Source: a virus
Reading direction: 5' to 3' (one strand)
IMG/VR virus record: IMGVR_UViG_3300046514_000400
Coordinates: 1 to 42,500 of that record
Length of the DNA stretch: 42,500 nt
Shown here: positions 22,601 through 33,000 of the stretch, one piece after another
Layout: the number at the start of each line of letters is the position of its first letter
Numbering within the stretch: position 1 is the first letter of the stretch
Notes under the pieces: model-generated
What the model was told of the DNA's origin: nothing
The model's input: the letters and a program-made list of their open reading frames with translations, nothing else
Databases searched by the model: none
Made by a program: the position numbers and the translations under genes

Positions 22601-24181
22601 GTGGATATCGAGATCGACGACATTGCGAAAATCGGCTCTGTCGTCGATACCCCTAGTTATATGCTTCCACCGGAAGCCTGGACCCAGGCGCTTAATATGC
22701 GCGTGGTCGATGGCGGTATGGAATCGCTATTGGGCTGGAGCCAGGTCTTCGGCACGCCTCTCGCTGCGCCGCACTTTTCTATGCCAATCTCTACTTCGGC
22801 AGCATTTTTCTGGATGTATGCTAGTTTGAATAAGATTATGGTTTTCGACGGGACTACGCATAGCGATATTACAAGAGCCGGCGGGCCGTATACTGCTAAC
22901 GATACGCCAGATTGGAATGGGACGCTGTTGGGCGGGGTTCCGATATTCAACAACAATAACGACGTGCCGCAATATTGGAACAAAATCGACCCTAGCGTCA
23001 AGATGGCGGACTTGTTGAATTGGCCGACCGCGCTGCGGGCGAAGATTATGCGGGCGTTTGGTCCGTATTTAATGGCGTTTAATCTGACCGATGGTGGAAC
23101 CAATTTGCCGCATACGGTGCAGTGGAGTCATCCGGCTGATCCGGGAAGTTTACCGATCTCGTGGAACTATGCCGATCCAACTGTGGACGCCGGGCGCAAT
23201 GATTTTAGCGATGTGAATTCGGGTACGATTGAAGAGGCTCAAGCCCTGGGCTCGGTTATGTTGGTGTATAAGGAGAGTTCTACGTGGAAGGTTAGATTTA
23301 TTGGCGGACGGTTTGTTTTTGACTTTGGCCAAACCGCGTGGATTACGACGAGCGGTATTCTCGCCCCGCGCTGTGTTGGCGTCACGGGCGACGGCACGCG
23401 GCATATTGTTGCGACGCAGGATGACATAATTTGGCACGATGGGAATAATTACAAATCTGCCCTCGATAAGCGCCAACGGCGGCGACTGTTTAACGAAATT
23501 GATACGGATAACTATGGAACTAGCTTTATGTTCGACAATCCGTATCGGGGAGAAATGTGGTTTTGCTATCCGTCTTCGGGAAACCAATATCCGAATAAGG
23601 CGCTAATTCTATACTACCGTGACGCCGATCCGTTTGCGATAACGGAGGCGGATGGGATCACGTTCCGCAACGCGGCGAGCGGCGGAATTGAAAAGGCGAG
23701 CGACGAGCAATGGGATGCTGGAACTGATACTTGGGACACTGATACGGGTCCGTGGTCGCAGCTTCAGCGCCGGCGCGTAATACTTAGCGCCCCCGCGCTT
23801 TCCAAGCACTATCTACTAGACGACACGATAACACGCGATGGAGTTAATTTTCCAACTACACTAACACGCGAAGGGCTTAGCCTCCTGGGTCGAAAGCGGA
23901 ATGGGGATTGGATAGTCGATCACGAAATTCATAAGCTTGTCGATGGTCTATGGCCTAAGGTCCAGGGCGGCCCGGTTAGCATCCGAATGGGCGCGCAGCA
24001 GATCGTTAACGGGCCTACGTTGTGGGGATCGCCGGTGATCTTCGATCCTACTGCAACGTCCGTGGGCTATCCCGACGTAGTTAGCGGCCGTGCCGTAGGT
24101 CTTGAGTTCTCAACCGCCGGCGGAGTGACTTGGCGCTTGGACGGCTATAAATACAACGTGATACCGATGGGAAAGTTCTAA
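22601..24181 (+). CDS. Nozzle/tail-tube-like beta-propeller protein
   Basis: 526 residues from GTG 22601 with GAGG at good spacing. The sequence is a run of short strands with WSQ, WNG and DGTTHSD turns (VFDGTTHSDITRAGGPYTAN, later GTFHIVATQDD-like GDGTRHIVATQDDIIWHDGN), as in beta-propeller tail proteins of short-tailed phages such as T7 gp12 and the SU10 nozzle. The N-terminus (DTPSYMLPPEAWTQALNMRV) is also typical. It would form the end of the tail tube below the adaptor. Assigned from fold-like pattern and order. Confidence 0.65.
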   Translation: MDIEIDDIAKIGSVVDTPSYMLPPEAWTQALNMRVVDGGMESLLGWSQVFGTPLAAPHFSMPISTSAAFFWMYASLNKIMVFDGTTHSDITRAGGPYTANDTPDWNGTLLGGVPIFNNNNDVPQYWNKIDPSVKMADLLNWPTALRAKIMRAFGPYLMAFNLTDGGTNLPHTVQWSHPADPGSLPISWNYADPTVDAGRNDFSDVNSGTIEEAQALGSVMLVYKESSTWKVRFIGGRFVFDFGQTAWITTSGILAPRCVGVTGDGTRHIVATQDDIIWHDGNNYKSALDKRQRRRLFNEIDTDNYGTSFMFDNPYRGEMWFCYPSSGNQYPNKALILYYRDADPFAITEADGITFRNAASGGIEKASDEQWDAGTDTWDTDTGPWSQLQRRRVILSAPALSKHYLLDDTITRDGVNFPTTLTREGLSLLGRKRNGDWIVDHEIHKLVDGLWPKVQGGPVSIRMGAQQIVNGPTLWGSPVIFDPTATSVGYPDVVSGRAVGLEFSTAGGVTWRLDGYKYNVIPMGKF

Positions 24182-24432
24182 TGACCTATACGCCAAGGCC
24201 GATGCCGAATTTGGGAACTGTAGAAGAACTGCGCCGCTTTGTCGAGGAAGAGTTTAAACAGATCGCGCTTCAAACTAATGAGACGACGGAAACCTATTAC
24301 CGCCCCGTGGGTCACCCGCCGTTTAAACTGCGCGATGGTATAGTAGCATTTGCTGATGGCATAGCATGGAATCCCGGTCTCGGTGCCGGGCTCTACGAAT
24401 TCCGAGGCGGCGCATGGCACAAGTTGTCGTAG
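24181..24432 (+). CDS. Small virion-region protein, 83 aa
   Basis: The ATG overlaps the preceding TAA. The N-terminus (LGTVEELRRFVEEEFKQIAL) is an amphipathic helix, and the C-terminal part (FKLRDGIVAFADGIAWNPGL) is a short beta unit ending GGAWHKLS. This helix-plus-beta build is common in small tail-tip proteins that follow tail genes in short-tailed phages. No named family. Confidence 0.6.
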   Translation: MTYTPRPMPNLGTVEELRRFVEEEFKQIALQTNETTETYYRPVGHPPFKLRDGIVAFADGIAWNPGLGAGLYEFRGGAWHKLS

Positions 24433-24863
24433 GGGAGAGGGAAGTTAAAATTAACGTACTGAGCCACGAAGCGTATGCGCATTATTGGCCAGAAATTAGT
24501 CTTGAGTTAGATAATATTAAATTCATGTGGGAGCCTTGGTTTACGAAAGAATTTTTACGGGCGTGTCAGTTCCATGGCGTAACGGTGTGGGCTTTTGGCG
24601 ACGGAACGAAGCTAGAGATTATAATGTATACGCAAGTGTTTAACTATGTTTCGACTTCGGTGTTCCAGCTAATGCTGGTCTTTGGCCAGGGTATTGATCG
24701 AATGTTGCCGACGATCGAAGCGTTTTTCACCAAGATTGCTCACGACCAGGGCTGCACGCAATTCGAAGTTATTGGCCGCCGCGGGTGGAAGCGAAAGTTT
24801 AAAGGTGTGAAGGAAATAGCTACTGTGCTGAGGAAAGACATACCTAAATTCGGAGTGCATTAA
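24414..24863 (+). CDS. Conserved phage protein, GNAT-like C-terminal motif
   Basis: 149 residues from ATG 24414 with GAGGCGG upstream, overlapping the 83-aa gene by 19 bp. The pattern at the end, HDQGCTQFEVIGRRGWKRKF, recalls small phage proteins related to the GNAT acetyltransferase fold in which a GR-GW pair follows a helix. The usual acetyl-CoA loop (R/Q-x-x-G-x-G/A) is not evident, so activity is doubtful. It precedes the ejection protein genes, as similar genes do in short-tailed phages. Confidence 0.55.
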   Translation: MAQVVVGEREVKINVLSHEAYAHYWPEISLELDNIKFMWEPWFTKEFLRACQFHGVTVWAFGDGTKLEIIMYTQVFNYVSTSVFQLMLVFGQGIDRMLPTIEAFFTKIAHDQGCTQFEVIGRRGWKRKFKGVKEIATVLRKDIPKFGVH

Positions 24864-24864
24864 C

Positions 24865-25731
24865 ATGTCTGGTGGACAACCGCAGCAACCGACTCAGACG
24901 ACGCAACAGGTTTTGAGTCCGGAGCAGAAGCAGATTCTCGATCTGGCGATGCCGAATATTACCAAGTTCGCGGCGTCTACGCCGCAGCGGTATCAGGGCG
25001 AGACGGTTCCGGGATTTAATCAGAACGAAATTCAGGGCCAGCAAATGGTCTTGGGTAAAGGCGGGGCGATACAGAATCTTGCCGACCAAGCGACGAAGGC
25101 GAATAATTTCTATACGAGCGGAAATATTTGGGACCCGAGCGCGAATCCAAACCTTCAAGGCGCGATTGACGCGACGACGAGGCCGTTGTATCAGAACTTA
25201 ACTAATACCGTGCTGCCGGCTATACGAAGCGATGCGACACAGAGCGGGAATTTCGGAAGCTCGCGGCAGGGAATTGCGGAAGGCTTGGCTACACAGTCAA
25301 CGCAGCAAGCGGCGGCGGATGCCGCCGCGAAGGTTGCGCAGAATGAATATGAAACCAATGTCGCCGCGCAGCAGCGGGCGGAGGCTTTGACGCCAACGTT
25401 GCAGAGTGCGGAGACTACGGCGGGTACAGTTACGAGCGGCGTGGGCGATGTGCAACGGGCTCTGGACCAGGCGCGAACGAATGAGGCGGTGCAGAACTTT
25501 AACTACGACCAGTATGCGCCGTTTTTACAGTCGCAGGATTTAGTGAGTTTGATGCAAGGGCTTCCTGGTGGCGGGACTGTTTCAACTGGAAACACGCCGC
25601 AGGCGAATCCGTATACCCAAGCGCTCGGGGGCGCCGCGGCGGGAGCTTCGTTGGGAAGTGCAATATTCCCCGGTATCGGAACCGGAGTCGGAGCCCTAGG
25701 CGGCGCGCTGCTTCCGTTCTTGTTCAAATAG
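24865..25731 (+). CDS. Probable internal virion (ejection) protein
   Basis: 288 residues. The Gln/Thr-rich N-terminus is followed by LSPEQKQILDLAMPNITKFA, then long Ala/Gln helices (ATQSTQQAAADAAAKVAQNE) and a C-terminal glycine-zipper hydrophobic segment (GAAAGASLGSAIFPGIGTGV) that could enter a membrane. The segment SGNFGSSRQGIAEGLA is typical of such proteins in short-tailed phages. It begins a set of four low-complexity proteins before the lysis-like genes, matching the position of T7 gp14-16. Role inferred. Confidence 0.6.
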   Translation: MSGGQPQQPTQTTQQVLSPEQKQILDLAMPNITKFAASTPQRYQGETVPGFNQNEIQGQQMVLGKGGAIQNLADQATKANNFYTSGNIWDPSANPNLQGAIDATTRPLYQNLTNTVLPAIRSDATQSGNFGSSRQGIAEGLATQSTQQAAADAAAKVAQNEYETNVAAQQRAEALTPTLQSAETTAGTVTSGVGDVQRALDQARTNEAVQNFNYDQYAPFLQSQDLVSLMQGLPGGGTVSTGNTPQANPYTQALGGAAAGASLGSAIFPGIGTGVGALGGALLPFLFK

Positions 25732-25740
25732 GAGAGAGCT

Positions 25741-26325
25741 ATGGACCCCGCACTTTTGGCTGCACTAGGTTTGGGTGGCGACATAGTTCCTCAGTTTCCG
25801 CCGGATTTCCAAGGCGGTGCTGTGGGGTTTAATCAACCGCCTCCCGATGTTATAGGGGTGAAGGGCGATCGGCTTCCACTGTTTGATCCTAACGCGCCGC
25901 GGCCGGTGCCGGATCAGCAGACGTCGGATCAACAGGCGCCTGCGGCGCCTACGGTGCCTCCGGTAGAAACGCCGCCAGTTCCGCCACTCTACACGCCGCA
26001 GCCGCCGCCCGTGTCGCCAACCGTACCACAGGCTACGGTTGCGCCGACTCCGGGCGTTACGCCGGATGCTGGCGCTAGGGCGCAGGCCGATCCGAATAAG
26101 GATAAAGCGGTGTCGAATCTCTTGGCGGCGCTTAAGGGTGTTCCGGCGATCGCTGCGCCACAGGCGCAGAAGGTCTCAACTCCCGGCCTGCCCAAGATCG
26201 AACAGATTAAGGGTGGGAATCTCCAAGCTCTGCTCGCGAGCCTGGGAGTTCCGGGGCAGATGCAGGCGAAAAACTATACGCTGCCGCCGACTTTGGGCCT
26301 TCCTACATTGGGTAGTAGGTTCTAG
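25741..26325 (+). CDS. Proline-rich virion protein
   Basis: 194 residues with AGGAGA before the ATG. Residues 50-125 are proline-rich with PPV, PQPPP and PTPGVTP repeats; the C-terminal part has VSNLLAALKGVPAIAAPQAQ and a short helix LQALLASLGVPGQMQ. It looks disordered. The neighbours suggest an internal virion or ejection component. No family is recognised. Confidence 0.55.
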   Translation: MDPALLAALGLGGDIVPQFPPDFQGGAVGFNQPPPDVIGVKGDRLPLFDPNAPRPVPDQQTSDQQAPAAPTVPPVETPPVPPLYTPQPPPVSPTVPQATVAPTPGVTPDAGARAQADPNKDKAVSNLLAALKGVPAIAAPQAQKVSTPGLPKIEQIKGGNLQALLASLGVPGQMQAKNYTLPPTLGLPTLGSRF

Positions 26326-26337
26326 TGGGAGATTCCA

Positions 26338-27078
26338 GTGGCTGACCAGAGTCCTTACGATCCACAGCAGAGTCCTGATCCGAACCTGCCGCCGCCTGAT
26401 CCGGGAATAGTGAGCCAGATTCAAAGCGCGCTGGGAGATCCGCGCTCGCAGGCGGCGCTGTTGACGTTCGGGCTCAACTTAATGCAACCGCCGAGTTTTG
26501 GCGATAACGCTACGTCACAGATTGGCCGAGCTATTGGCTCTGCGGGCGAGTCGGGGCGGAGTCTAGATACCCAGGAGCAAAAGCAACTGGAGTCGGAGAG
26601 TAAAGCTGATCTGCGGAGCACGCAGTCGGATTTGGCGGCGGCGAAAGCCGCCACGGCGGGAGTGCAAAGCAGCGCCGCGGCGGATAGGTTGCAATATTTG
26701 CGCGATAAGATGTCCCAAGACGCGGCGGCGAAGGAGCTTCAGCAGAGGGTTGTCGCGTCGGGCCAATATCAGGCTTATCTAACGGCGCTCAATAATCAGA
26801 ACTTAAAAGCGCAAAACGAGCACGCTAAGCGAAAGTTCTTAGAGCCTGATTTGCCGGACTTTACTCCGCAACAGCCGATTGATTTTCAGACCTATGTAGC
26901 CACACACGGGTTAACGGGAGGTAGTTTGCTCGGAGGAAATACTGCGGCTCCAGCAGTTAAGCCGGTTACTCCGCCGCCAAACCTTCCACCGCCTGCGGAT
27001 AGGCCGGACGGGCTCGCGGCGCCCAATAATCAGCCATTCCACTGGAGTAAGTCTGCGAACGGGTGGGTGCATAACTAA
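26338..27078 (+). CDS. Helical virion protein, probable ejection component
   Basis: 246 residues from GTG 26338 with GGGAGA upstream. After a Pro/Gln-rich start, residues 75-160 form a long polar helix (DTQEQKQLESESKADLRSTQ, SDLAAAKAATAGVQSSAAAD, KELQQRVVASGQYQAYLTAL) likely to be coiled-coil. The C-terminus is proline-rich, ending WSKSANGWVHN. The stop TAA overlaps the ATG of the giant gene, so the two are translationally coupled and may be partners. Confidence 0.6.
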   Translation: MADQSPYDPQQSPDPNLPPPDPGIVSQIQSALGDPRSQAALLTFGLNLMQPPSFGDNATSQIGRAIGSAGESGRSLDTQEQKQLESESKADLRSTQSDLAAAKAATAGVQSSAAADRLQYLRDKMSQDAAAKELQQRVVASGQYQAYLTALNNQNLKAQNEHAKRKFLEPDLPDFTPQQPIDFQTYVATHGLTGGSLLGGNTAAPAVKPVTPPPNLPPPADRPDGLAAPNNQPFHWSKSANGWVHN

Positions 27079-30000
27079 TGCCAGGATCAGTATTGACTGA
27101 CGAGGAGTTATTCAATCAGCCGGCTGGCGGCGGGTATAGCGGCGTGACTACGCCAGCGCCACAGGCTCAAGGTATTTCAGACGAGCAACTGTTTAGCTTA
27201 CCACCGTCGGGACCAGAGCCACAGTTACCTACGGCGGATCAAGCGCCGCCGGCGGCGCAGGCTCCAGTAGCGAAAGCAGCGCCGTCTGGTTTAGAAACGG
27301 CTTTTAGGTATCCATGGGAGGGCGGGAAGAACGTAGTTCAGGGCGGGTCTACGTTGATGACTTCTGCTGCTCAGGGTATGAGCACGCTGGGTCGGTTATT
27401 TGATAAGAAGCAACTGGACTTTATGGACAAAGTGGATAGGGGAGATATTCAGGCTCCTTATAAGCTGACCCTGGACCAGCTTCGGCATGGAGAGAATATG
27501 CTCTCCATTGATCCTTATAATTATTTAGAAATGAGTCCGGACGAGCGAAAAGCATTCCGGGCGACGAGTCAGGCGGAAATGGAGCTTCCGGCTCCTATGC
27601 GACCGCTGTATAGGGCTGGGACTCTGGGTCAGAAGTGGATTGATGACAAATTCCAGAACGCGCCCGGTTGGGAGAAAGGCTTTTACCACGACCTAACAGC
27701 GGGTGCTGGGTCTATGGCCGCCGGGCTGGGTCTGGGAATGATTCCCGGCGTGGGTCCTGCGCTCGCCGGCACGACGTTCGTGGCGAGTGACGTTGGGCAA
27801 CAGTACGAAGATGCAATTAAGCATGGAGCTACAGAGGACCAAGCTCTGCGAGCGGCGAGCTTGGGAACTGTTCCCGGCGCGACGAATATGGCGGATTTGC
27901 TGTTGCCCAAATTGGGCACGCCGGGTAAGGTTTTAAGTCTAATCAAGCGCGTCGGGTTGCGGGCGGTAGAAGGGGCGTTTGTAGAGGGCGGGCAAGAAGG
28001 TCTGGAGCAGTTTTTACAGAACGTAATTGCGAAAAAGATTTATGATCCGAATCGTGCGGCAACAGAGGACGTTGGCTATAACGCGCTGCTTGGCTTTTTG
28101 CTGGGTGGGGGAACGAGCGCAGCTCTGGGCGGCCACGGCGAGGGTCATGCGCCTACGCAAGCGGATGTGGGAGTCCAGCCGGTTAATCCGGCTACGGTCC
28201 CTCAAGTCTCGCCGATTGCTAATGAGAATATTCAACCGTGGCTGCGTGGGGCGCCGGGCGAGCAGGGACCGCCATTGCTGCCGCCGGAAGGTCCTGGGCC
28301 TTCAGGCCCGTTAGGTCCCGAGCCGCCGCCGGCGATGCCGCCTCCCGCTGCGGAGTTACCGCCGGGATTCCAGCAACCGGCGAACACGAATGAGCCGATG
28401 CCGCTTCCGAATAATCCGGCGGCGCCGCAGGAGTTGCCTGCGGACGTTAGTCAACAGATGGAACATGACGAGTTATTTAGCGACGTTCCGGCGACACCGG
28501 CGGGGCCTCCCGGCGCTCCGCAGGAGGGACAGGGGCTTCCGCCGACCGATATTAGCGCGGCGATGCGGACACATATTCCGTCGCATCTGTCTACAACTAC
28601 CGAGGCGGCGCCTGTTGAGCGTCCGGTTAATCCACAAACGGGCGCGCCGGATGCGGTCCAGCCGACAGCGCCGCTGGTGGTGCCTCCGTATCCAAACGCG
28701 CCGCCGAGTGATATAGCTCTAGCGTCTGTGCCGGATTCGGCGTTTAGAGCCGATCAAGCTACTGAGTTGCACAATGCTTTTACCGCGCAGCCGTATATAG
28801 ATAGTGTGCCTTTGGCAAATATGGGCTTTGGTCCGATCCAGATCGACGCGCTGCAAACTGCGGGATTGGCAACTAATGGAGTTATGAGCAGCAACCAATA
28901 TAGTACGTGGGTGAATGAGAGAGCGGATAGATTCGCGCGGGCGCGGGCGCAAGGAACTACCGTTAGCGACGACATATTGGGCCTTGGGCCGTCGCCGAAT
29001 ATTATAATCAAGCCGCGAACAGTTCCTGTGGTTCCTGGGCCGAATGTTCCTATGGGCATTCCGGCGGAAGCTAACGTAGTCGATCCGCGCATTGGGGCCT
29101 TCTTGGCCCAGAATACCAAAGCTATCGACGCACAGACTATTGAGCAGATGCAAGAGCTTGATAGAGCCCAATCTGCGGCAGTTAAGAACGAAACTAATCC
29201 AACACCTACGTCGATTAAAGAGGAATTCGACGCGATCGCTACTAATCCTGATATGAATAAGCAAGATATTGCACAGCAATTGGGAGCGAAGCTCTACGGG
29301 GGCTCGATTGATAAGGTTTCGGTTAAGGAGATGTTTCAAAACGCATTCGACACGGTTAAAGCTGTGTTGGAGGATAAGAAAGTTGGGCTGGGCACTATCG
29401 ACGTGGTGATGGACCCGAAGTCGCGAACTATTAGTGTGAAGGATAACGGCGAAGGGATGCCGCCGAGTGTTATGGGAAACCAGTTCTTGTCCATCGGCGG
29501 CACGATGAAGCGTGGGACGCGCCCGAGCGGTGGATTGGGAATTGCAAAGCTAGCTGTGCTTTATTCGGCCACCAATGTCCACGCCACAAGTATGCGCGAT
29601 GGGATGATTTATGAGCTGAATACTACGGGGCCGCAACTCTACGAGGCGCAGGAGAATAAGAAAGTTGCGCCAAAGATTCTACCCCGCCGGCCGACGCCAA
29701 AAGACTTAGCCATGTTCCCCGACGGGCACGGTACGCTCGTTCAGGTCACGCTGCCGGAAGTCTATCAAGATCCTGAGACTTTTGAGAACAAAGAAGTGGC
29801 CTTCGATCACTTTCAGCATAGTCATCCAGTGTTGAATAATAGTCCGCTGTTCGACAATATTCGTGTAACCTTTAACGGAACGCCAATTATCGGAATGGGC
29901 CAATCGTTCCCGGCGGCGCAGTTTGGCCGGATGCCAACGGTTAAATTCGCCCATAGCGATGCGAAGCTTTATGTTAGCAAAGCGGAGCTTCCGTATGCGC

Positions 30001-33000
30001 CGGATAAGAATCTCCATGTGCTAAGTAATGGGCTTTGGCAGTTTAGTCTAAAGGTCTCGGCTGACCCTACTAAGTATTGGGCCGATAGCGTACCGCGGAC
30101 ATTCTATGTCGATATAGCGAGCAACGTAAGTCCGAAGCACGCGGGGTATCCGTTTGAGTTGAATAGACAGGGATTCTCGAATGCGGTCAGGCCGGGGTTT
30201 TCTAGCCTGATCCAGTATTTGGGTCTGCAATATCAGCAGATGGAATTGGAGAAGGATGCGCAAACCTTTGGCACTCTGCAATATTACGAAATGGGACCGG
30301 ACGGCAAGGCTGTAGTGTTGCCGAAGCAGGAAATTAAGCCCACGGCGCCGCCGCCGAAGACGGCACTTAGCGTTATTAAGCCGGGAGACCAGGTTACGGT
30401 TAAAGAAGACGGCACGATTGTGGTGAATGGTAAAGTTCTGCCGCCGATGACGCCGGAGCAGATGAAAGCGTTTAAGATCAATCCTGCTGTGTTGAGGGTT
30501 CCGCAGAGCGAAATTCGAACCGACGCTACTTTGGTCCACGATAACCATACTATTTCGGATTCTAAGTTGCGGACGCTGAGCTTTTCGGATTGGTCGCGAG
30601 AGAAGTTTGGGGCGCGTTACGATCAGTTTATTGGGGAATTAGGCGAAGCCTTTCGAGAGCTTCGCGATACGGTGGCGAGCGTAGTCGAGGCCGGCGATAA
30701 GAGCGGTGCGTTTACGGACACGGGGCCAAAGCGATGGGATTATAACACTATCCGCGGAATCGGTGTGGGCGTTAGCTTTGATCCGGCGTATCGTGGAGTC
30801 TCGATAACCGTGCCGTTTGAAGCGGCGTTCGTCAATCCGTTTGTTACGGAGTACACTGATCCGGGCCGCGCTGCTGTAGGTCTCATTGGCACCATGGTCC
30901 ACGAGCTAGCGCACCATAAAGAGCGGAATCACGATGCCGAGTTCCCAGCCGAAATGCAACGGCTGTTAGCAAATCTGGATGTCAATGCGAAAGGATTCAA
31001 CTTCAATGAGTTCAAACACAAAGTTGCCCGCATCTACGTTGCGCACCACGATGTCTTCACGGGGCTCCGGGCAGACTTCCTCGGAGGCACCTTCGATATT
31101 AAGTCTGTTGGGAACCGCTTCAAAGACACTGGCCTCGGACAAGACCTCAATGGACGCTCTTTTATCGGCGTGGACGCGTTTGGGTCAGGAACATCAAGAG
31201 ATGCCGGCCTACGTGAATGGGTTAGTAAGGGCGAGGCGATACCTGCGAGAGTCCCGGGACTTACCCAGTCTAATGCAGAAGTTAGCGAAAGACCCGCTTA
31301 CGTCGACTCCGTTAGATCGACTAACGAGTCCGCAAGCGCCTTTGCAGCCGCTGGGAGCCCTGGAGTCCTCGCCGTCCCCCAGCAGCCCGAGACTAGCGGA
31401 ATTAGGAAAGTCCTTCCCAGGGTCCTTGGGCCAGGGGGCTATAGCGCCGGCGTTGGGGTCGCAGCCGCTGGAGGAGGGGGAGCCAACGTCGGTGGGCCAA
31501 CAGTCGGCGGACCTGGCGGGGGAGGGCCAGGGCCAGTAGGTCCGCAGTTGAGGGCTATGGCTGGTCACGCTGATAGGATGAATAGGTGGTATAAGTACAT
31601 GGCCGGCATTAGTCAGCTGGTTAAGTCGAATATGGGTTTTGCGCCGCTATTGAGGTATTACTACAACGTCCGGGAGTCGCACGGCGAGGAAGCTAAGATC
31701 CACGACGCGGCGGTTCGGCTGTTAAAGGATTGGAGGCGTTTGGGATATAAACCGGGAACTCCAGGAGACAAACTTACGCAGTATATCGACGATATAGCCA
31801 ATATGCGTTATCGGAGTCAGCAGGAAGTTAGTCGGGGAATCCAGCGGCAGCCGACGGCGCAGGAGGAAGCTCAACTGAAAGCTAAGTATGGGCTTAGTCC
31901 GGAAGCGGACGCTATGTATACCCGGATTAAAAATATGTTCGATCGCTTTCTCGCCGTGGTGCATAGGAATGCTCTTGAGCAAGCGCAGCGGAATATTAAA
32001 GATCCACAGCAGTTGGTCAATCGGCTGAATGCGATTAATACACAGTTTGCGGAATATAAGAATACTCCGTATTTTCCATTCGTGAACTTTGGCCACCACT
32101 TTGTGCGGGTTACGGATTCTAAGGGCGCGGTTGTGCATTTTGAAACGTTCGAGAACCGAGGAATATTGGGCCGGCTTGGGTCTAAAAGCGCGGTTAGTCA
32201 ACAGAGTAGAAGGTTTAAAGAGCTGTCGCAACAGTATCCGCCGGGGAGTGGGTATAGTGTAAGGTATTCTACGCTCCCCGAGGCGGCGAGACCTATGGTA
32301 GGAATGCCGAATGTGTTGTTGGCGGATATTAAGGCCGATCCGAATGTTGCACTAACTCCACAGCAGCAGCAGGCTTTGGACGAGTTGCTCTATAACCGCC
32401 AAGCGCAGGGCAGTTTCGGGGCGCGGTTCCGAACGAAGCAGTATACGCCCGGATATTCGATGGATTTCCAGCGGGCCTTTGCGAAGTATTTTTTCCATGG
32501 AGCTAAGTTCTATACGCGACAGAAGTATGGCTGGCGTATGGCCGAGGCGATTGCGGAGGCGCGAACCTATCAGGGCAACAAGGCGGCGGCGATTGCGGAC
32601 TATATGCAAGACCATATGAGTAATACGGTTCTGGATTACACTGGGGACTTTGGTTGGGCTAAGGGCGCGATATTTATGTATGCGCTGGGCTATGTTCCCG
32701 CCGCGGCGGCACAGAATCTGACGCAGACTCCGATGATTACGTTCCCGTTTCTGGGCGCCAAGTTCGGAGATTTCTCCGCTAGTAAGGCGCTTAGCAAAGC
32801 TATGACTAATGTGAAGAATTATTACAAAAAAGGAACCTATGACAATCTAACAGATTTCGAAGCGCGAGCTATGAGCTATGGAATTAAGAATGGCTATATT
32901 TCGGAGACTCAGGCTCCGGCGATTGCGGGATTGAGTCAGGGTAATAACTTGATCGATGGGATTGGCGGTAATCAGCTTCAGCGCGGTTGGACGCATTTTA

